A stretch of DNA of 64,000 bases from Paenibacillus mucilaginosus 3016 (GTDB lineage: Bacteria > Bacillota > Bacilli > Paenibacillales > NBRC-103111), in assembly GCF_000250655.1 (NCBI RefSeq), contig NC_016935.1:8645501-8709500 (forward strand), given 5' to 3'. Of this stretch, positions 52,210-60,454 are shown piece after piece. Each line of letters starts with the position of its first letter. The stretch's first letter is position 1. The position numbers and the translations under genes are program-made. The notes beneath the pieces are model-generated. The model was not told the DNA's origin, did not search any database, and saw only the letters and a program-made list of their open reading frames with translations.

Positions 52210-53478
52210 TTACTTTCCAGCATGGGGTCGCCGTCTGCGGCGGCCGCCGCCGGATTTGCCGCTGTGTCCGCGAGCACCGTCCTTGGATGGTGCACCATTG
52301 GCTCTGTCCGCCCCCACCGTCGCCGGTACCGGCTCCGTCATCGTCATCGGGTAAGGATGATCTGTAACTACTGGGATTTTCTGCTTCGTCAGCTTCTCGA
52401 TATCCTTCAGATAGGGAATCTCCTCGTTCTCGCAGAACGAAATCGCAATCCCGCTTAAGCCCGCACGTCCGGTACGGCCGATCCGATGGACATACGTCTC
52501 CGGAATATTCGGCAAATTATAGTTAATCACGTGCGACAGTTCTTCAATGTCGATGCCCCGTGCCGCGATGTCCGTCGCCACCAGCAAGCGGGTCGCACCG
52601 CTCTTGAAGTTATTCAGCGCTGCTTGGCGGGCATTCTGCGACTTGTCGCCATGAATGGCCTGCGCCGTAATCTTCGCCTTCGTCAAGCCGCGCACCACCC
52701 GGTCCGCGCCGTGCTTCGTACGGGTGAACACGAGCGCACTTGCGATCGACTTGTCCTGCAGCAGATCAATCAGCAGCAGCAGTTTATTCGGCTTGTCCAC
52801 ATAGTAGAGCATCTGCTTAATTCTCTCCGCCGTTGAGGAAACAGGGGTAATCTCTATTTTCACCGGATTCTTCAGCAAAGAGTTTACCAGGGACGTGATC
52901 TCGGGCGGCATCGTCGCAGAGAAGAATAACGTCTGCCGCTTGACCGGCAGCTTGGCAATGATCCGCTTCATATCATGAATGAACCCCATGTCGAGCATCC
53001 GATCGGCTTCGTCCAACACCAGAATCTGCACGTGACTCAGGTCGACGAACCCTTGATTCATCAGGTCGATCAGCCGACCCGGTGTCGCAATCAGAATGTC
53101 CATGCCCTGCTCCAGCAGCTGCTCCTGAGGCCTCTGCGAGACGCCGCCCACGATCACACCATAGCGCAGATTCGTGAAGCATCCGTAAGCTTTGGCGTTG
53201 TCGGAAATCTGAATAGCCAACTCACGCGTAGGCGTCAGGATCAGCGAACGAATGACGCGCTTGCCGTTCGGGCGCCCCTGCTGTGTGCTCAGCAGCTGAA
53301 TGATCGGCAGCAGGAATGCTGCTGTCTTGCCGGTCCCCGTCTGGGCGCAGCCGAACAAGTCACGGCCCGCCAGCACCGGCGGGATTGCCTGCTCCTGAAT
53401 AGGCGTAGGCTGCGTATAATTTTCCTTGGCCAGCGCTTTAATAATAGGGGGAATCAACTGTAATTGTTGGAATGTCAT
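52210..53478 (-). CDS. DEAD-box RNA helicase, RhlE-like (422 aa)
   Basis: Complete helicase core: Q motif PTPIQEQAI, motif I AQTGTGKTAAF, PTRELAIQI, DEADRMLDMGF (II), SATMP (III), ARGIDIEELSHVINY (V) and HRIGRTGRAG (VI). The tail after about residue 375 is Gly/Lys/Arg-rich (GGGRRRRRPHAGK), an RNA-binding extension common in RhlE/CshA-like proteins. Likely helps unwind structured RNA or ribosome precursors, especially in the cold. Intact, unlike the dbpA-type gene at 29963. Confidence 0.93.
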   Translation of the reverse strand: MTFQQLQLIPPIIKALAKENYTQPTPIQEQAIPPVLAGRDLFGCAQTGTGKTAAFLLPIIQLLSTQQGRPNGKRVIRSLILTPTRELAIQISDNAKAYGCFTNLRYGVIVGGVSQRPQEQLLEQGMDILIATPGRLIDLMNQGFVDLSHVQILVLDEADRMLDMGFIHDMKRIIAKLPVKRQTLFFSATMPPEITSLVNSLLKNPVKIEITPVSSTAERIKQMLYYVDKPNKLLLLIDLLQDKSIASALVFTRTKHGADRVVRGLTKAKITAQAIHGDKSQNARQAALNNFKSGATRLLVATDIAARGIDIEELSHVINYNLPNIPETYVHRIGRTGRAGLSGIAISFCENEEIPYLKDIEKLTKQKIPVVTDHPYPMTMTEPVPATVGADRANGAPSKDGARGHSGKSGGGRRRRRPHAGK

Positions 53479-53598
53479 AAGATCTCCTTCTTCAAGTCGC
53501 CGTCAATGCGCGGCTTCCATACTAGTATTATACCCTAGAAGAGGAGTAGAGCCATACCCCCGCTCACATTCTGATTTATACGAATATATTGGCACACC

Positions 53599-53629
53599 AA
53601 AAACCACTTCGCTGTGACGGAAGTGGTTT
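53599..53629 (-). terminator. Terminator of the Dps gene
   Basis: ACCACTTC pairs with GAAGTGGT, followed by a T-run on the minus strand. Confidence 0.78.
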
Positions 53630-53651
53630 TCCCTTCAAGATGTGAAAAACG

Positions 53652-54098
53652 CTACGCTAACGATTCATTGCCCAAAAAGGCGTTCATCATCCACACCTGC
53701 TTTTCTAGACTCGTGCGAATGGCCAACAGCAGATCCCCGGTTGTCTCGTCTCCCGCCGATGCTGCGATCTCCATTCCTTGTTTCAACCCCGTGATCATCC
53801 GCGTATAATCGCCTGCAACGGCCTGCACCATATCCGCCGTGGACTCGTTTCCCGCGGCTTCCCGAATGGAAGCCAACTCGAGATAACCGGTCATGGTAGA
53901 GACAGGTCTTCTTCCCAGAGCAAGCAATCGTTCCGCCAGTTCATCGACGTGAACGGCCGCTTCGCTATATAATTCCCCGAATTTCGTGTGCAGCGTGAAG
54001 AACTGCTTCCCTGTGACATTCCAATGGTAATGGCGCAGCTTCACGTATAAGACATTCCAATCCGCGATGTGTTTGTTGAGAAACGCTTCGATTGTCAA
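53652..54098 (-). CDS. Dps/ferritin-like DNA-protection protein (148 aa)
   Basis: Four-helix bundle with the Dps ferroxidase ligands: HYHWNVTG (about 23-30) and HVDELAERLLALG (about 50-62), plus the Glu/Asp-containing first helix. It should oxidise and store iron and protect DNA from peroxide. The start is TTG at 54098 with GGGAGG 8 nt ahead. No clear PerR box was seen upstream. Confidence 0.92.
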   Translation of the reverse strand: MTIEAFLNKHIADWNVLYVKLRHYHWNVTGKQFFTLHTKFGELYSEAAVHVDELAERLLALGRRPVSTMTGYLELASIREAAGNESTADMVQAVAGDYTRMITGLKQGMEIAASAGDETTGDLLLAIRTSLEKQVWMMNAFLGNESLA

Positions 54099-54192
54099 CG
54101 GCTTTCCCTCCCTATTTCGACTTCCATTGGCCGTTACTCCCTTACGGTTTCGCGGAACCGCGCTCCTGCGTAACGCGGTTCCTTCAGTCCTG

Positions 54193-55029
54193 CTAGCCGT
54201 TCAAGAATTGCAGCAATGCACTGTTGAATTCCTCGGCATGCGTGGCATTGAACCCGTGCGGTCCGCCTTTAATAATGAAGAGCTGACTGCCGGCAATCCG
54301 CTCGTGCGCCCTCTGTCCGCTGATCTCTACCGGCACGATCGCATCGGCATCGCCATGCAGAATAAGTGTAGGCAACTTGAATTTCTCCAGATCCCCGCGG
54401 AAATCCGTATAGCTGAATGCCTTGATGCAATCGATCGTTCCTTTTGGCGATGCGAAGGCCGCAATATCGCGATTGTACAAGCGGAACGCTTCGCTAACCA
54501 AGTCGGTTCTATCCCCGGAGGCGAAGAAATTCGTCATGAACCCATCCATAAACGCAATCCGATCTGCCTTCACCCCGTCTAGGAACCCTCGGATTGTTGC
54601 ATCGTCGAATCCGCCATCCGGGTTATCTGAAGCTTTATACAAGTACGGCGGAATGGCACCGGCCAGAACCGCTTTCGATACCCGCTCCGTGCCATAGGTG
54701 CCGATGTAGCGCGATACTTCCCCTCCGCCCATCGAGAACCCGACCAGCGTCACATCGCGAAGATCCAGATGCAGAATCAACTGGTGCAAGTCTGCTGCGA
54801 ACGTATCGTAGTCGTAACCGTTCCATGGTTGGGAAGACTGGCCGAAGCCTCGTCGGTCGTATGTGATGACGCGGTACCCGGCACCTACCAGAGCAGGCAC
54901 TTGCTTCTCCCAAGACCTCCCGCTGAGCGGCCAGCCGTGAATCAGCACAACCGGTTTGCCCGTTCCTGCGTCCTCGTAATGAAGCTCGATCGAATTTCCA
55001 TTTTCCTGACCAACTGTAATCTTTGCCAT
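54193..55029 (-). CDS. Alpha/beta hydrolase, non-heme chloroperoxidase-like (278 aa)
   Basis: The oxyanion-hole HGWPLSG, YDRRGFGQSSQP, nucleophile Ser in VGFSMGGG (about 95-101), Asp in LHGDADAIVP and His in GGPHGFNATH form the triad of the cofactor-free haloperoxidase/esterase group. GGAGG lies 8 nt before the ATG at 55029. The open frame runs upstream to 55347 through a terminator and is not used. Confidence 0.9.
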   Translation of the reverse strand: MAKITVGQENGNSIELHYEDAGTGKPVVLIHGWPLSGRSWEKQVPALVGAGYRVITYDRRGFGQSSQPWNGYDYDTFAADLHQLILHLDLRDVTLVGFSMGGGEVSRYIGTYGTERVSKAVLAGAIPPYLYKASDNPDGGFDDATIRGFLDGVKADRIAFMDGFMTNFFASGDRTDLVSEAFRLYNRDIAAFASPKGTIDCIKAFSYTDFRGDLEKFKLPTLILHGDADAIVPVEISGQRAHERIAGSQLFIIKGGPHGFNATHAEEFNSALLQFLNG

Positions 55030-55207
55030 TGGGCATTCCTCCATTTTTAGTTTTGTAAATATTATTTCGATCCCTGAGGCAGCTGAGGTATTCACGGGCG
55101 CACCGTTTACGTCGTAAACAGCGAAGCCGCCATGCCGCGGGAGATCCCCACCATCATCAGATACCTCTTGACTCCCTTCTTTCTGTTTGGAGTCTTTTTC
55201 AATCCAC

Positions 55208-55213
55208 ATTATA
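55208..55213 (-). promoter_or_regulatory. Possible -10 of the alpha/beta hydrolase gene
   Basis: TATAAT on the minus strand preceded by CTG. The -35 17 bp upstream is poor (CCGATT). The leader to 55029 would be about 170 nt and holds no recognised feature. Confidence 0.4.
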
Positions 55214-55253
55214 CAGATGGAGGGCGAAGAAATCGGTAATGTGCCCCGAAACG

Positions 55254-55294
55254 AAAAAAAGAATCCCTGAACTGCATTACGCCGGGGATTCTTT
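55254..55294 (-). terminator. Terminator overlapping the 3' end of the sensor kinase gene
   Basis: AAAGAATCCC and GGGATTCTTT arms on the minus strand, followed by T. The first arm lies within the last codons of the kinase gene. Confidence 0.8.
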
Positions 55295-56566
55295 GGCTTG
55301 AAAAGGTAGAAAGACCATATTATCAAACATATGCGAGCCGGTTTCAATCGTCATGTGTCCACCGTATTTCTCACAGATTCGCTCGATGTTAGTAAGCCCA
55401 TAACCATGATGATCCGGGATCGCCTTTCGACTGCGTAAATCGGTTACTTCCCTGTCTACATAATTGCGAACGCGAATATAGAGTGCAGAGTCGCTTGAAC
55501 GGATATAAATACGGATGTGCCGATCCTCGGTTATTTTCACTCTTTTTGAAGCCTCGATGGCATTATCCAGCATGTTTCCGAGTGCCACGCAAAGGTCATA
55601 GCGCTCAATAGCAGCTTCATGATCCAGCATATGAAGCTCCGTATCGATTCGGATTCCGTTAGCCTGACCGATGTTCAGTGCGTTTGTCACCAGAGCGTCG
55701 ATCACCAGGTTGCCGGTGTTCACCCTGTGGTAGGCAGCTTCAATCTTGTTCATCGTAACGCGAATATGCTCGCTAGCTTCGGCCGTCCTCCCCCGTTCGA
55801 TGCATTCCGTCACATACAGGAACTGCTGATTCGTGTCGTGGATAATGCTTTTGACTTTTTTGAAGCTGTGCACTGTTTTTTCGTAATTGGCATTCTGGTA
55901 ATCCATCTGCTTCTGAAGCTGATTATTTTCATTCAATAGCTGGAATTTGGCGATGACTGTATCGAGAACATAGACGACAAGGATGTTTAAAACGATGAGA
56001 CCGAAGATCGAAAGGAAGAAATGTAAGTTTTTCTCGCTATAGATAGACAGCACGTTTACCTGATAGGTGCTGATAACCGGTACGCTGATAAACAGCAGAA
56101 AATAACGGAGGTTCAACGTATATGTTCTGTGCTTGGCCAAAAAACGGATGATATAAACAACGGCAATCATGAGGATACAGCTCAATAGAATGACTAGCTG
56201 CCCGTTTCTTCTCAATGCAGTGCTGTTTTCCTCCAAAAACATCGAAGGGTCGATTAAGGATATGCATATGGAATTGATGAGCGTAAACAGCACCGTGTAC
56301 AGCAAGGAGAACATGATTTGCAGTTTAAGTTCCGTTTCATAGCCAAGCGACAGGCAGAATATGAAGGCCAGTGCAATCAGCGAAGATAATATTTCTGAGA
56401 GGGACACCGTCAAATACAATACATCTAGAATAATGAACCCAATGATATACATCGATTTCGCCGGCTTGCTGCTTTCCTTGCCAAAGACAGAGTTGAAATA
56501 GAAATTCGCCTGCAAAGCCATCGCCACCGCCACACCCGCGTTTAGCATCAGCAGCGTAAAGTCCAT
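55277..56566 (-). CDS. AgrC-like sensor histidine kinase (GHKL type, 429 aa)
   Basis: Six to seven membrane helices fill residues 1-210, as in peptide-sensing AgrC kinases. A coiled dimer helix follows with the phosphoacceptor His in SIIHDTNQQ (about 243). The ATPase has the N box LGNMLDNAIEAS, and HGYGLTNIERICEKYGG; the family lacks the usual F box. It follows the LytTR gene by 4 nt. No agrB or agrD gene lies beside it. Confidence 0.88.
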   Translation of the reverse strand: MDFTLLMLNAGVAVAMALQANFYFNSVFGKESSKPAKSMYIIGFIILDVLYLTVSLSEILSSLIALAFIFCLSLGYETELKLQIMFSLLYTVLFTLINSICISLIDPSMFLEENSTALRRNGQLVILLSCILMIAVVYIIRFLAKHRTYTLNLRYFLLFISVPVISTYQVNVLSIYSEKNLHFFLSIFGLIVLNILVVYVLDTVIAKFQLLNENNQLQKQMDYQNANYEKTVHSFKKVKSIIHDTNQQFLYVTECIERGRTAEASEHIRVTMNKIEAAYHRVNTGNLVIDALVTNALNIGQANGIRIDTELHMLDHEAAIERYDLCVALGNMLDNAIEASKRVKITEDRHIRIYIRSSDSALYIRVRNYVDREVTDLRSRKAIPDHHGYGLTNIERICEKYGGHMTIETGSHMFDNMVFLPFQAKESPA

Positions 56567-56570
56567 CGCT

Positions 56571-57311
56571 TTATTCCGCCCTCATAATCATATATTTCGT
56601 GCAGGTATCCTTCACTTCCTTGATCTTGGATCGCCCGATTGGCAATTCCATCCCATTGGACATGACCACTTTGCTGCCGGTAAATTTATGAACGCGATGC
56701 AGATTAATCAGAATGGAGCGATGAATCTGCAGGAATTTGCTGTCCTTCAGTACCGATGCGTAACTTGAAATCAAGCCCTTGCTGTCATATACGGCATTTA
56801 CTGTCGTGATTTTCAGCCTACTCTTCACCGTCAAGCTTTTAGCTGCCTCGATAGCGATGATATCCTCCTGCAGGAGTACAATTTCTTCATACGCAGATTT
56901 AATAATCAGAATTTCCTTTTCGCGTTCCTCTATGTATCGGCAGAGTTTCAACATCCTCGCCTCGAATACTTCGGTTTCGATCGGCTTTAACAAGTACTGA
57001 AAGGTAACGACATCGAAGCTTTCCAGCATATACTCGGCATAACTCGTCAGGAATACAATCTGCTCGTGATGCCGCTTCATTTCCCTCAGCTTCCGAGCCG
57101 TCTGAATCCCATTCCATCCATTCATTTCAATATCAAGGATAAGAATATGGAATGAAGCCTCCCATTCCACATAATGCGCTATTAATTGTTCGCCGGACTC
57201 AAACTCCTCAACTTCAAAATCGATCCCAGTCTTCACCGATAAAGCGAGCAGCATCTGCCTTACTCGTTTCCTCTGCTGCTCCTCGTCATCACAGATCGCA
57301 ATTCGGTACAT
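56571..57311 (-). CDS. LytTR-type response regulator (AgrA-like, 246 aa)
   Basis: Receiver domain with CDDEEQQ, phospho-Asp in LILDIEMNG (about 59), and Lys in YLLKPIE. From about residue 135 a LytTR DNA-binding domain follows: IIAIEAAKSLTVKSRL, FLQIHRSILINLHRVHKF and LPIGRSKIKEVK. GGAGCGACCT lies before the ATG. Forms one operon with the AgrC-like kinase. Confidence 0.92.
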   Translation of the reverse strand: MYRIAICDDEEQQRKRVRQMLLALSVKTGIDFEVEEFESGEQLIAHYVEWEASFHILILDIEMNGWNGIQTARKLREMKRHHEQIVFLTSYAEYMLESFDVVTFQYLLKPIETEVFEARMLKLCRYIEEREKEILIIKSAYEEIVLLQEDIIAIEAAKSLTVKSRLKITTVNAVYDSKGLISSYASVLKDSKFLQIHRSILINLHRVHKFTGSKVVMSNGMELPIGRSKIKEVKDTCTKYMIMRAE

Positions 57312-57405
57312 AGGTCGCTCCTTTCTTTACCGCTGCCGCAGCTTCACTTGTAAGACGGATCAGGTATTCATCTGCGGATTTCCGCTAAATATTATAAATA
57401 CATAC

Positions 57406-57436
57406 ACAAAGAAGCCACTCCTGACAATGGAGTGGT
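57406..57436 (-). terminator. Hairpin upstream of the two-component operon
   Basis: CCACTCC, ATTGTCA, GGAGTGG then CTTCTTTG on the minus strand. It would end a transcript from the 57467-57700 region before the LytTR gene. Confidence 0.55.
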
Positions 57437-57466
57437 TACTTAGATAGAACTCCCCGTATATTCCCT

Positions 57467-57541
57467 TTACTTACACATCCTGGCACAAGTGTAATCATGC
57501 ACCATACCTGCCGTGCTTGGGGGATTTGTCCACGATTTCAT
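57467..57541 (-). CDS. Candidate 24-residue peptide ORF upstream of the Agr-like system
   Basis: ATG at 57541 with GAGGAAG 5 nt ahead encodes MKSWTNPPSTAGMVHDYTCARMCK (written in parts: MKSWTNPPSTAG then MVHDYTCARMCK). It has two Cys near its end and is followed by a terminator-like hairpin. It lacks the amphipathic leader and acidic tail of classical AgrD. It may be chance; reported because it is the only small frame here with a good ribosome binding site and lies just upstream of an orphan sensor operon. Confidence 0.25.
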   Translation of the reverse strand: MKSWTNPPSTAGMVHDYTCARMCK

Positions 57542-57707
57542 TTTACTTCCTCATTGCTTAGCTGTAAACGCGTTTTATTTCATTGTTTACCCCTTGCTTT
57601 TTTCATTAAAAGCCCCTGTAACATACTGGGAAAACCGGCAAGTTAGACCCTATTTCGGTAGTATTCAATTCATGTTTTATAAAGCGGTTCTAATATTATA
57701 ATCCGTT
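57542..57707 (-). other. AT-rich gap between rlmH and the Agr-like region
   Basis: TATAAT on the minus strand at 57695-57700 may be a -10 element, with a poor -35 inside the rlmH end. Several very short frames (M-K-stop type) follow. Nothing else recognised. Confidence 0.35.
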
Positions 57708-58187
57708 TCATTTATGATACGGTTCCCCCCGCATAATCCGAAACGCCCTATACACCTGCTCCACCAGCACGAGCCGCATAAGCTGGTGGGGCAGCGTCAT
57801 GCGCCCGAACGAGAGCTTGAGGTCCGCGCGCGCGAGCACCTCGGGGGCGAGGCCGAGCGAGCCGCCGATAATGAACGCAACGGAGCTGCGCCCGTACGTG
57901 GCGAGGTCCTGCAGCTGCCGCGCGAGATCCTCGCTCGAGAGCGGCTTGCCGTCGATCGCGAGGGCGATGACGAAGGCGCCTTCGTTCACCTTCGCGAGGA
58001 TGCGCTCGCCCTCGCGCTGCTTCACCTGCGCCTCTTCCGCGGCGCTGAGGGTCTCGGGCGTCTTCTCGTCGGGCACCTCGACGATGGAGATTTTGGCGTA
58101 AGGGCCAAGCCGCTTCGTGTATTCGGCAATTCCCTCGACGAGGTACTTTTCCTTGAGCTTGCCCACCGTAATCATCTGGATATTCAT
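57708..58187 (-). CDS. rlmH: 23S rRNA pseudouridine-1915 N3-methyltransferase
   Basis: SPOUT-fold protein, 159 residues as usual. VGKLKEKYLVEGIAEYTKRL at the start, the SAM-binding FIIGGSLGLAPEVLARAD knot, and the invariant end LVEQVYRAFRIMRGEPYHK (split as LVEQVYRAFRIM, RGEPYHK). It methylates pseudouridine 1915 in 23S rRNA. The ATG at 58187 gives the family N-terminus; the frame upstream to 58259 is not used. Confidence 0.97.
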   Translation of the reverse strand: MNIQMITVGKLKEKYLVEGIAEYTKRLGPYAKISIVEVPDEKTPETLSAAEEAQVKQREGERILAKVNEGAFVIALAIDGKPLSSEDLARQLQDLATYGRSSVAFIIGGSLGLAPEVLARADLKLSFGRMTLPHQLMRLVLVEQVYRAFRIMRGEPYHK

Positions 58188-58283
58188 CCTCAGTCCACTC
58201 TCCTTGTCCACCTGCTGTATAAGCAAAAAGAAGGCCGCCCCAGGCCAGCCCTCTTCCATTGGTATGTGCTATATAGTTTTGTA

Positions 58284-58451
58284 TCAGACCACCAGGAACC
58301 GTCCCGGACCGGCGCACCGCTCGCAGTGGGAGGGTGCCTCCCATGCCTTGAACTCCACTTCTTCCAGGTCCACGATATCCGGTGCATCCTCGTACTCATC
58401 AACGAACATATCGATTGCCAGTTCCAAATGCTCTTTACAAACCACGTGCAT
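58284..58451 (-). CDS. yyzF: CxxH/CxxC protein YyzF (55 aa)
   Basis: A tiny acidic protein with CKEH near the start (residues 5-8) and CERC near the end, which could bind a metal. It sits between htrC and rlmH exactly as yyzF does in Bacillales. The ATG at 58451 (AAAGGGG ahead) is preferred to the frame start at 58499. Role unknown. Confidence 0.88.
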   Translation of the reverse strand: MHVVCKEHLELAIDMFVDEYEDAPDIVDLEEVEFKAWEAPSHCERCAGPGRFLVV

Positions 58452-58644
58452 AACCGAAACCCCTTTTTCTCTCTTGTGCTGCGCATAGGCAGGCTGCAAA
58501 CCTTATGTTCTTAGTGTACCCCAAAAGGGGATATCTAACAACCGCCAGATTGAGCCTACGCTCTCTTCATGCCATGTTTCAAACAGGGAGCAAAACGCTC
58601 GCATCCACAATCAGCAGTGCCCCCGCCGATCACCCCAAAAAAAC

Positions 58645-59892
58645 TTACCGATCTTTAAGCTCCTCGAGCTGCAGCTGGACGGAGTTCTTTTTGGCGCCGC
58701 GGTAATAGGTTACCTGAATCTGCTCCCCGACCCGCTTCTGGCTGTAGATGTACTTGCGCAGCGCCAGGGTGCTGTCCACCGGCTTGCCGTCCAGCTCGAC
58801 GATCACGTCGCTGCTCTTCAGCCCCGCATCCTTGGCAGGTCCAACTACATCGAGGACGAGCACGCCCTTTTTCACATCCGAAGGCAGCTCCAGACCCTCC
58901 GTGCCCTTATAGGCCTGCAGATCCTGCGTCACCACGCCCATGTAAGGCCGCGTCACCTTCTGGTCCTTGATCAGCGTGTCGATGACACCCTTGGCCTGGT
59001 TGATCGGGATGGCAAAACCAAGGCCCTCCACGCCCATGTCGGCCACCTTCATCGTGTTGATGCCGACGACCTTGCCCTCGAGGTTCACGAGCGCACCGCC
59101 GCTGTTCCCCTGGTTGATGGCCGCATCCGTCTGGATCACGTCCATCTCCCAGTCGAACTCCCCCTCCTGGCCAAGGGTCACGGGAATCGTCCGCTTCGGC
59201 CACGAGATGATGCCCTGGGTCACCGTCGGCGCGTAGCCGATGCCGAGCGGGTTGCCGACGGCAATCGCCGTCTCGCCCGGCTGCAGGGCATCCGAGTCGC
59301 CGAATTCGGCGAGCTGCTTAATCCCCGCGCCGTCCATCTCCAGAACCGCGAGGTCCGTGATCTGATCGCGTCCGAGCAGGGTCGCCGGACGTTTTTCGCC
59401 GGAGATCGACACGACGTCGAGCTTCGCAAAGCCTTCCACGACGTGGTTATTCGTCACGATCCGCACTTTGTCGCCGGAGCGGGCGAAGATGACGCCGGAG
59501 CCGAGTCCCATCGCCCCGCTCCTCGCCTCGTCCTCTCCGCCGCCGTCCAGGTTCGAGCCGACAATGCTGACCACCGTCGGCGCGACCTTGGCCGTGGCTC
59601 CCACTACCGTATCGCTGCGGCGGCGGTCTTCACTGACCCCATCCGTAACAGCCGGGGCCATGGCGCTCATCGCCTCAGTACCGTAGAACGCGTGATCCTC
59701 CGCTTCCTGAACGCTGCTGTACCCCAGGATCAGGGCAGTGAAGGCCACGGCAGCTCCTGCGGCCGGCAGTGCCCAGACAGGAAGGGGCCTCGGCAGCTTC
59801 CATCCGCGCCGGCGCTTCGGTCTCCGCCAAGCATCCCGAACCGGCGAAGATACCTTCGCCGTATAGAAATCGTCATCATCGAACAAACTCAC
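58645..59892 (-). CDS. htrC: HtrA-like serine protease with PDZ domain (415 aa)
   Basis: Cytoplasmic N-terminus, one membrane helix (ALPAAGAAVAFTALILGYSS), then a trypsin-like domain with His in TNNHVVEGF (about 149), Asp in DLAVLEMD (about 179) and Ser in GNSGGALVN (about 262). The C-terminal PDZ domain (about 310-405) includes VVGPAKDAGLKSSDVIVELDG. It acts on the outer membrane face, probably in cell-envelope quality control. Position downstream of the wal operon matches yyxA/htrC. Confidence 0.95.
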   Translation of the reverse strand: MSLFDDDDFYTAKVSSPVRDAWRRPKRRRGWKLPRPLPVWALPAAGAAVAFTALILGYSSVQEAEDHAFYGTEAMSAMAPAVTDGVSEDRRRSDTVVGATAKVAPTVVSIVGSNLDGGGEDEARSGAMGLGSGVIFARSGDKVRIVTNNHVVEGFAKLDVVSISGEKRPATLLGRDQITDLAVLEMDGAGIKQLAEFGDSDALQPGETAIAVGNPLGIGYAPTVTQGIISWPKRTIPVTLGQEGEFDWEMDVIQTDAAINQGNSGGALVNLEGKVVGINTMKVADMGVEGLGFAIPINQAKGVIDTLIKDQKVTRPYMGVVTQDLQAYKGTEGLELPSDVKKGVLVLDVVGPAKDAGLKSSDVIVELDGKPVDSTLALRKYIYSQKRVGEQIQVTYYRGAKKNSVQLQLEELKDR

Positions 59893-59962
59893 TCCGCCGC
59901 CCCCTTAGGCCGTCTGTTCGCCGCTCCCACCGCGTCCATCCGGTTCCATACCTTGTATATTC

Positions 59963-59992
59963 ATTGTACCGTAACCCTAGCAGTACAAACAA
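59963..59992 (-). promoter_or_regulatory. Promoter of htrC
   Basis: Minus strand TTGTTT (59987-59992), 18-bp spacer, TACAAT (59963-59968). It shows that htrC is transcribed separately from the wal operon. Confidence 0.65.
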
Positions 59993-60077
59993 TTAGAGAA
60001 AAGAGGAATGATTCTCCTCCTGCTAGACTAGACTAAGAACATGAAGAAGAATCCCCCGAGCGAAAGGAAGAGGACGC

Positions 60078-60350
60078 ATGACCACGAGCAATAACCGTGT
60101 ACACAGCCATCTCGACGAGATCGAGTGGATCGGCAAGATCGCCGATCTCAAGGAGGAACACTACCGCCAGACGCTGGTGCTCAGCGCACTGATCGAGCTG
60201 CTGGCCGACAAGGGCATTCTCTCCGTAGCGGAACTGGCCGCCAAAGCCCAGGGGCTCGAAGTCATCGATACGCCGGCCGAGCCGACCATCGCACGGGCCC
60301 AGCCTGACCTCGACTCGCTGGAGATCCCTCCAGCTGCAGCAGAAGCCTAA
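60078..60350 (+). CDS. Hypothetical protein between walJ and htrC, opposite strand (90 aa)
   Basis: Acidic, helical at the start (HLDEIEWIGKIADLKEEHYRQ, then TLVLSALIELLADKGIL, then VAELAAKAQGLE), with a Pro/Ala-rich end. No signal peptide, membrane helix or known motif. GGAAGAGGA precedes the ATG. It breaks the otherwise co-directional wal-htrC-rlmH block. Function unknown; codon use is like its neighbours. Confidence 0.72.
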   Translation: MTTSNNRVHSHLDEIEWIGKIADLKEEHYRQTLVLSALIELLADKGILSVAELAAKAQGLEVIDTPAEPTIARAQPDLDSLEIPPAAAEA

Positions 60351-60454
60351 GGCCTAACGGACAGCTTACAATGACAGCATCAGCATTTTAAAAGCCAGCC
60401 TGCTCACCCGAATCCACATAGAAGGGGCTCCGGACTCCTCTTGCTCTTCCCGGC

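Noticed and set aside
55030..55347. Upstream extension of the alpha/beta hydrolase frame (through FAVYDVNGAPV)
   Set aside because: Would cross the terminator of the kinase gene and lacks a ribosome binding site; the ATG at 55029 has a clear GGAGG.
57513..57701. 62-codon plus-strand frame with hydrophobic content beside the Agr-like operon
   Set aside because: No ribosome binding site before its GTG start, AT-rich chance frame, no recognisable motif; it also overlaps the opposite-strand candidate region.
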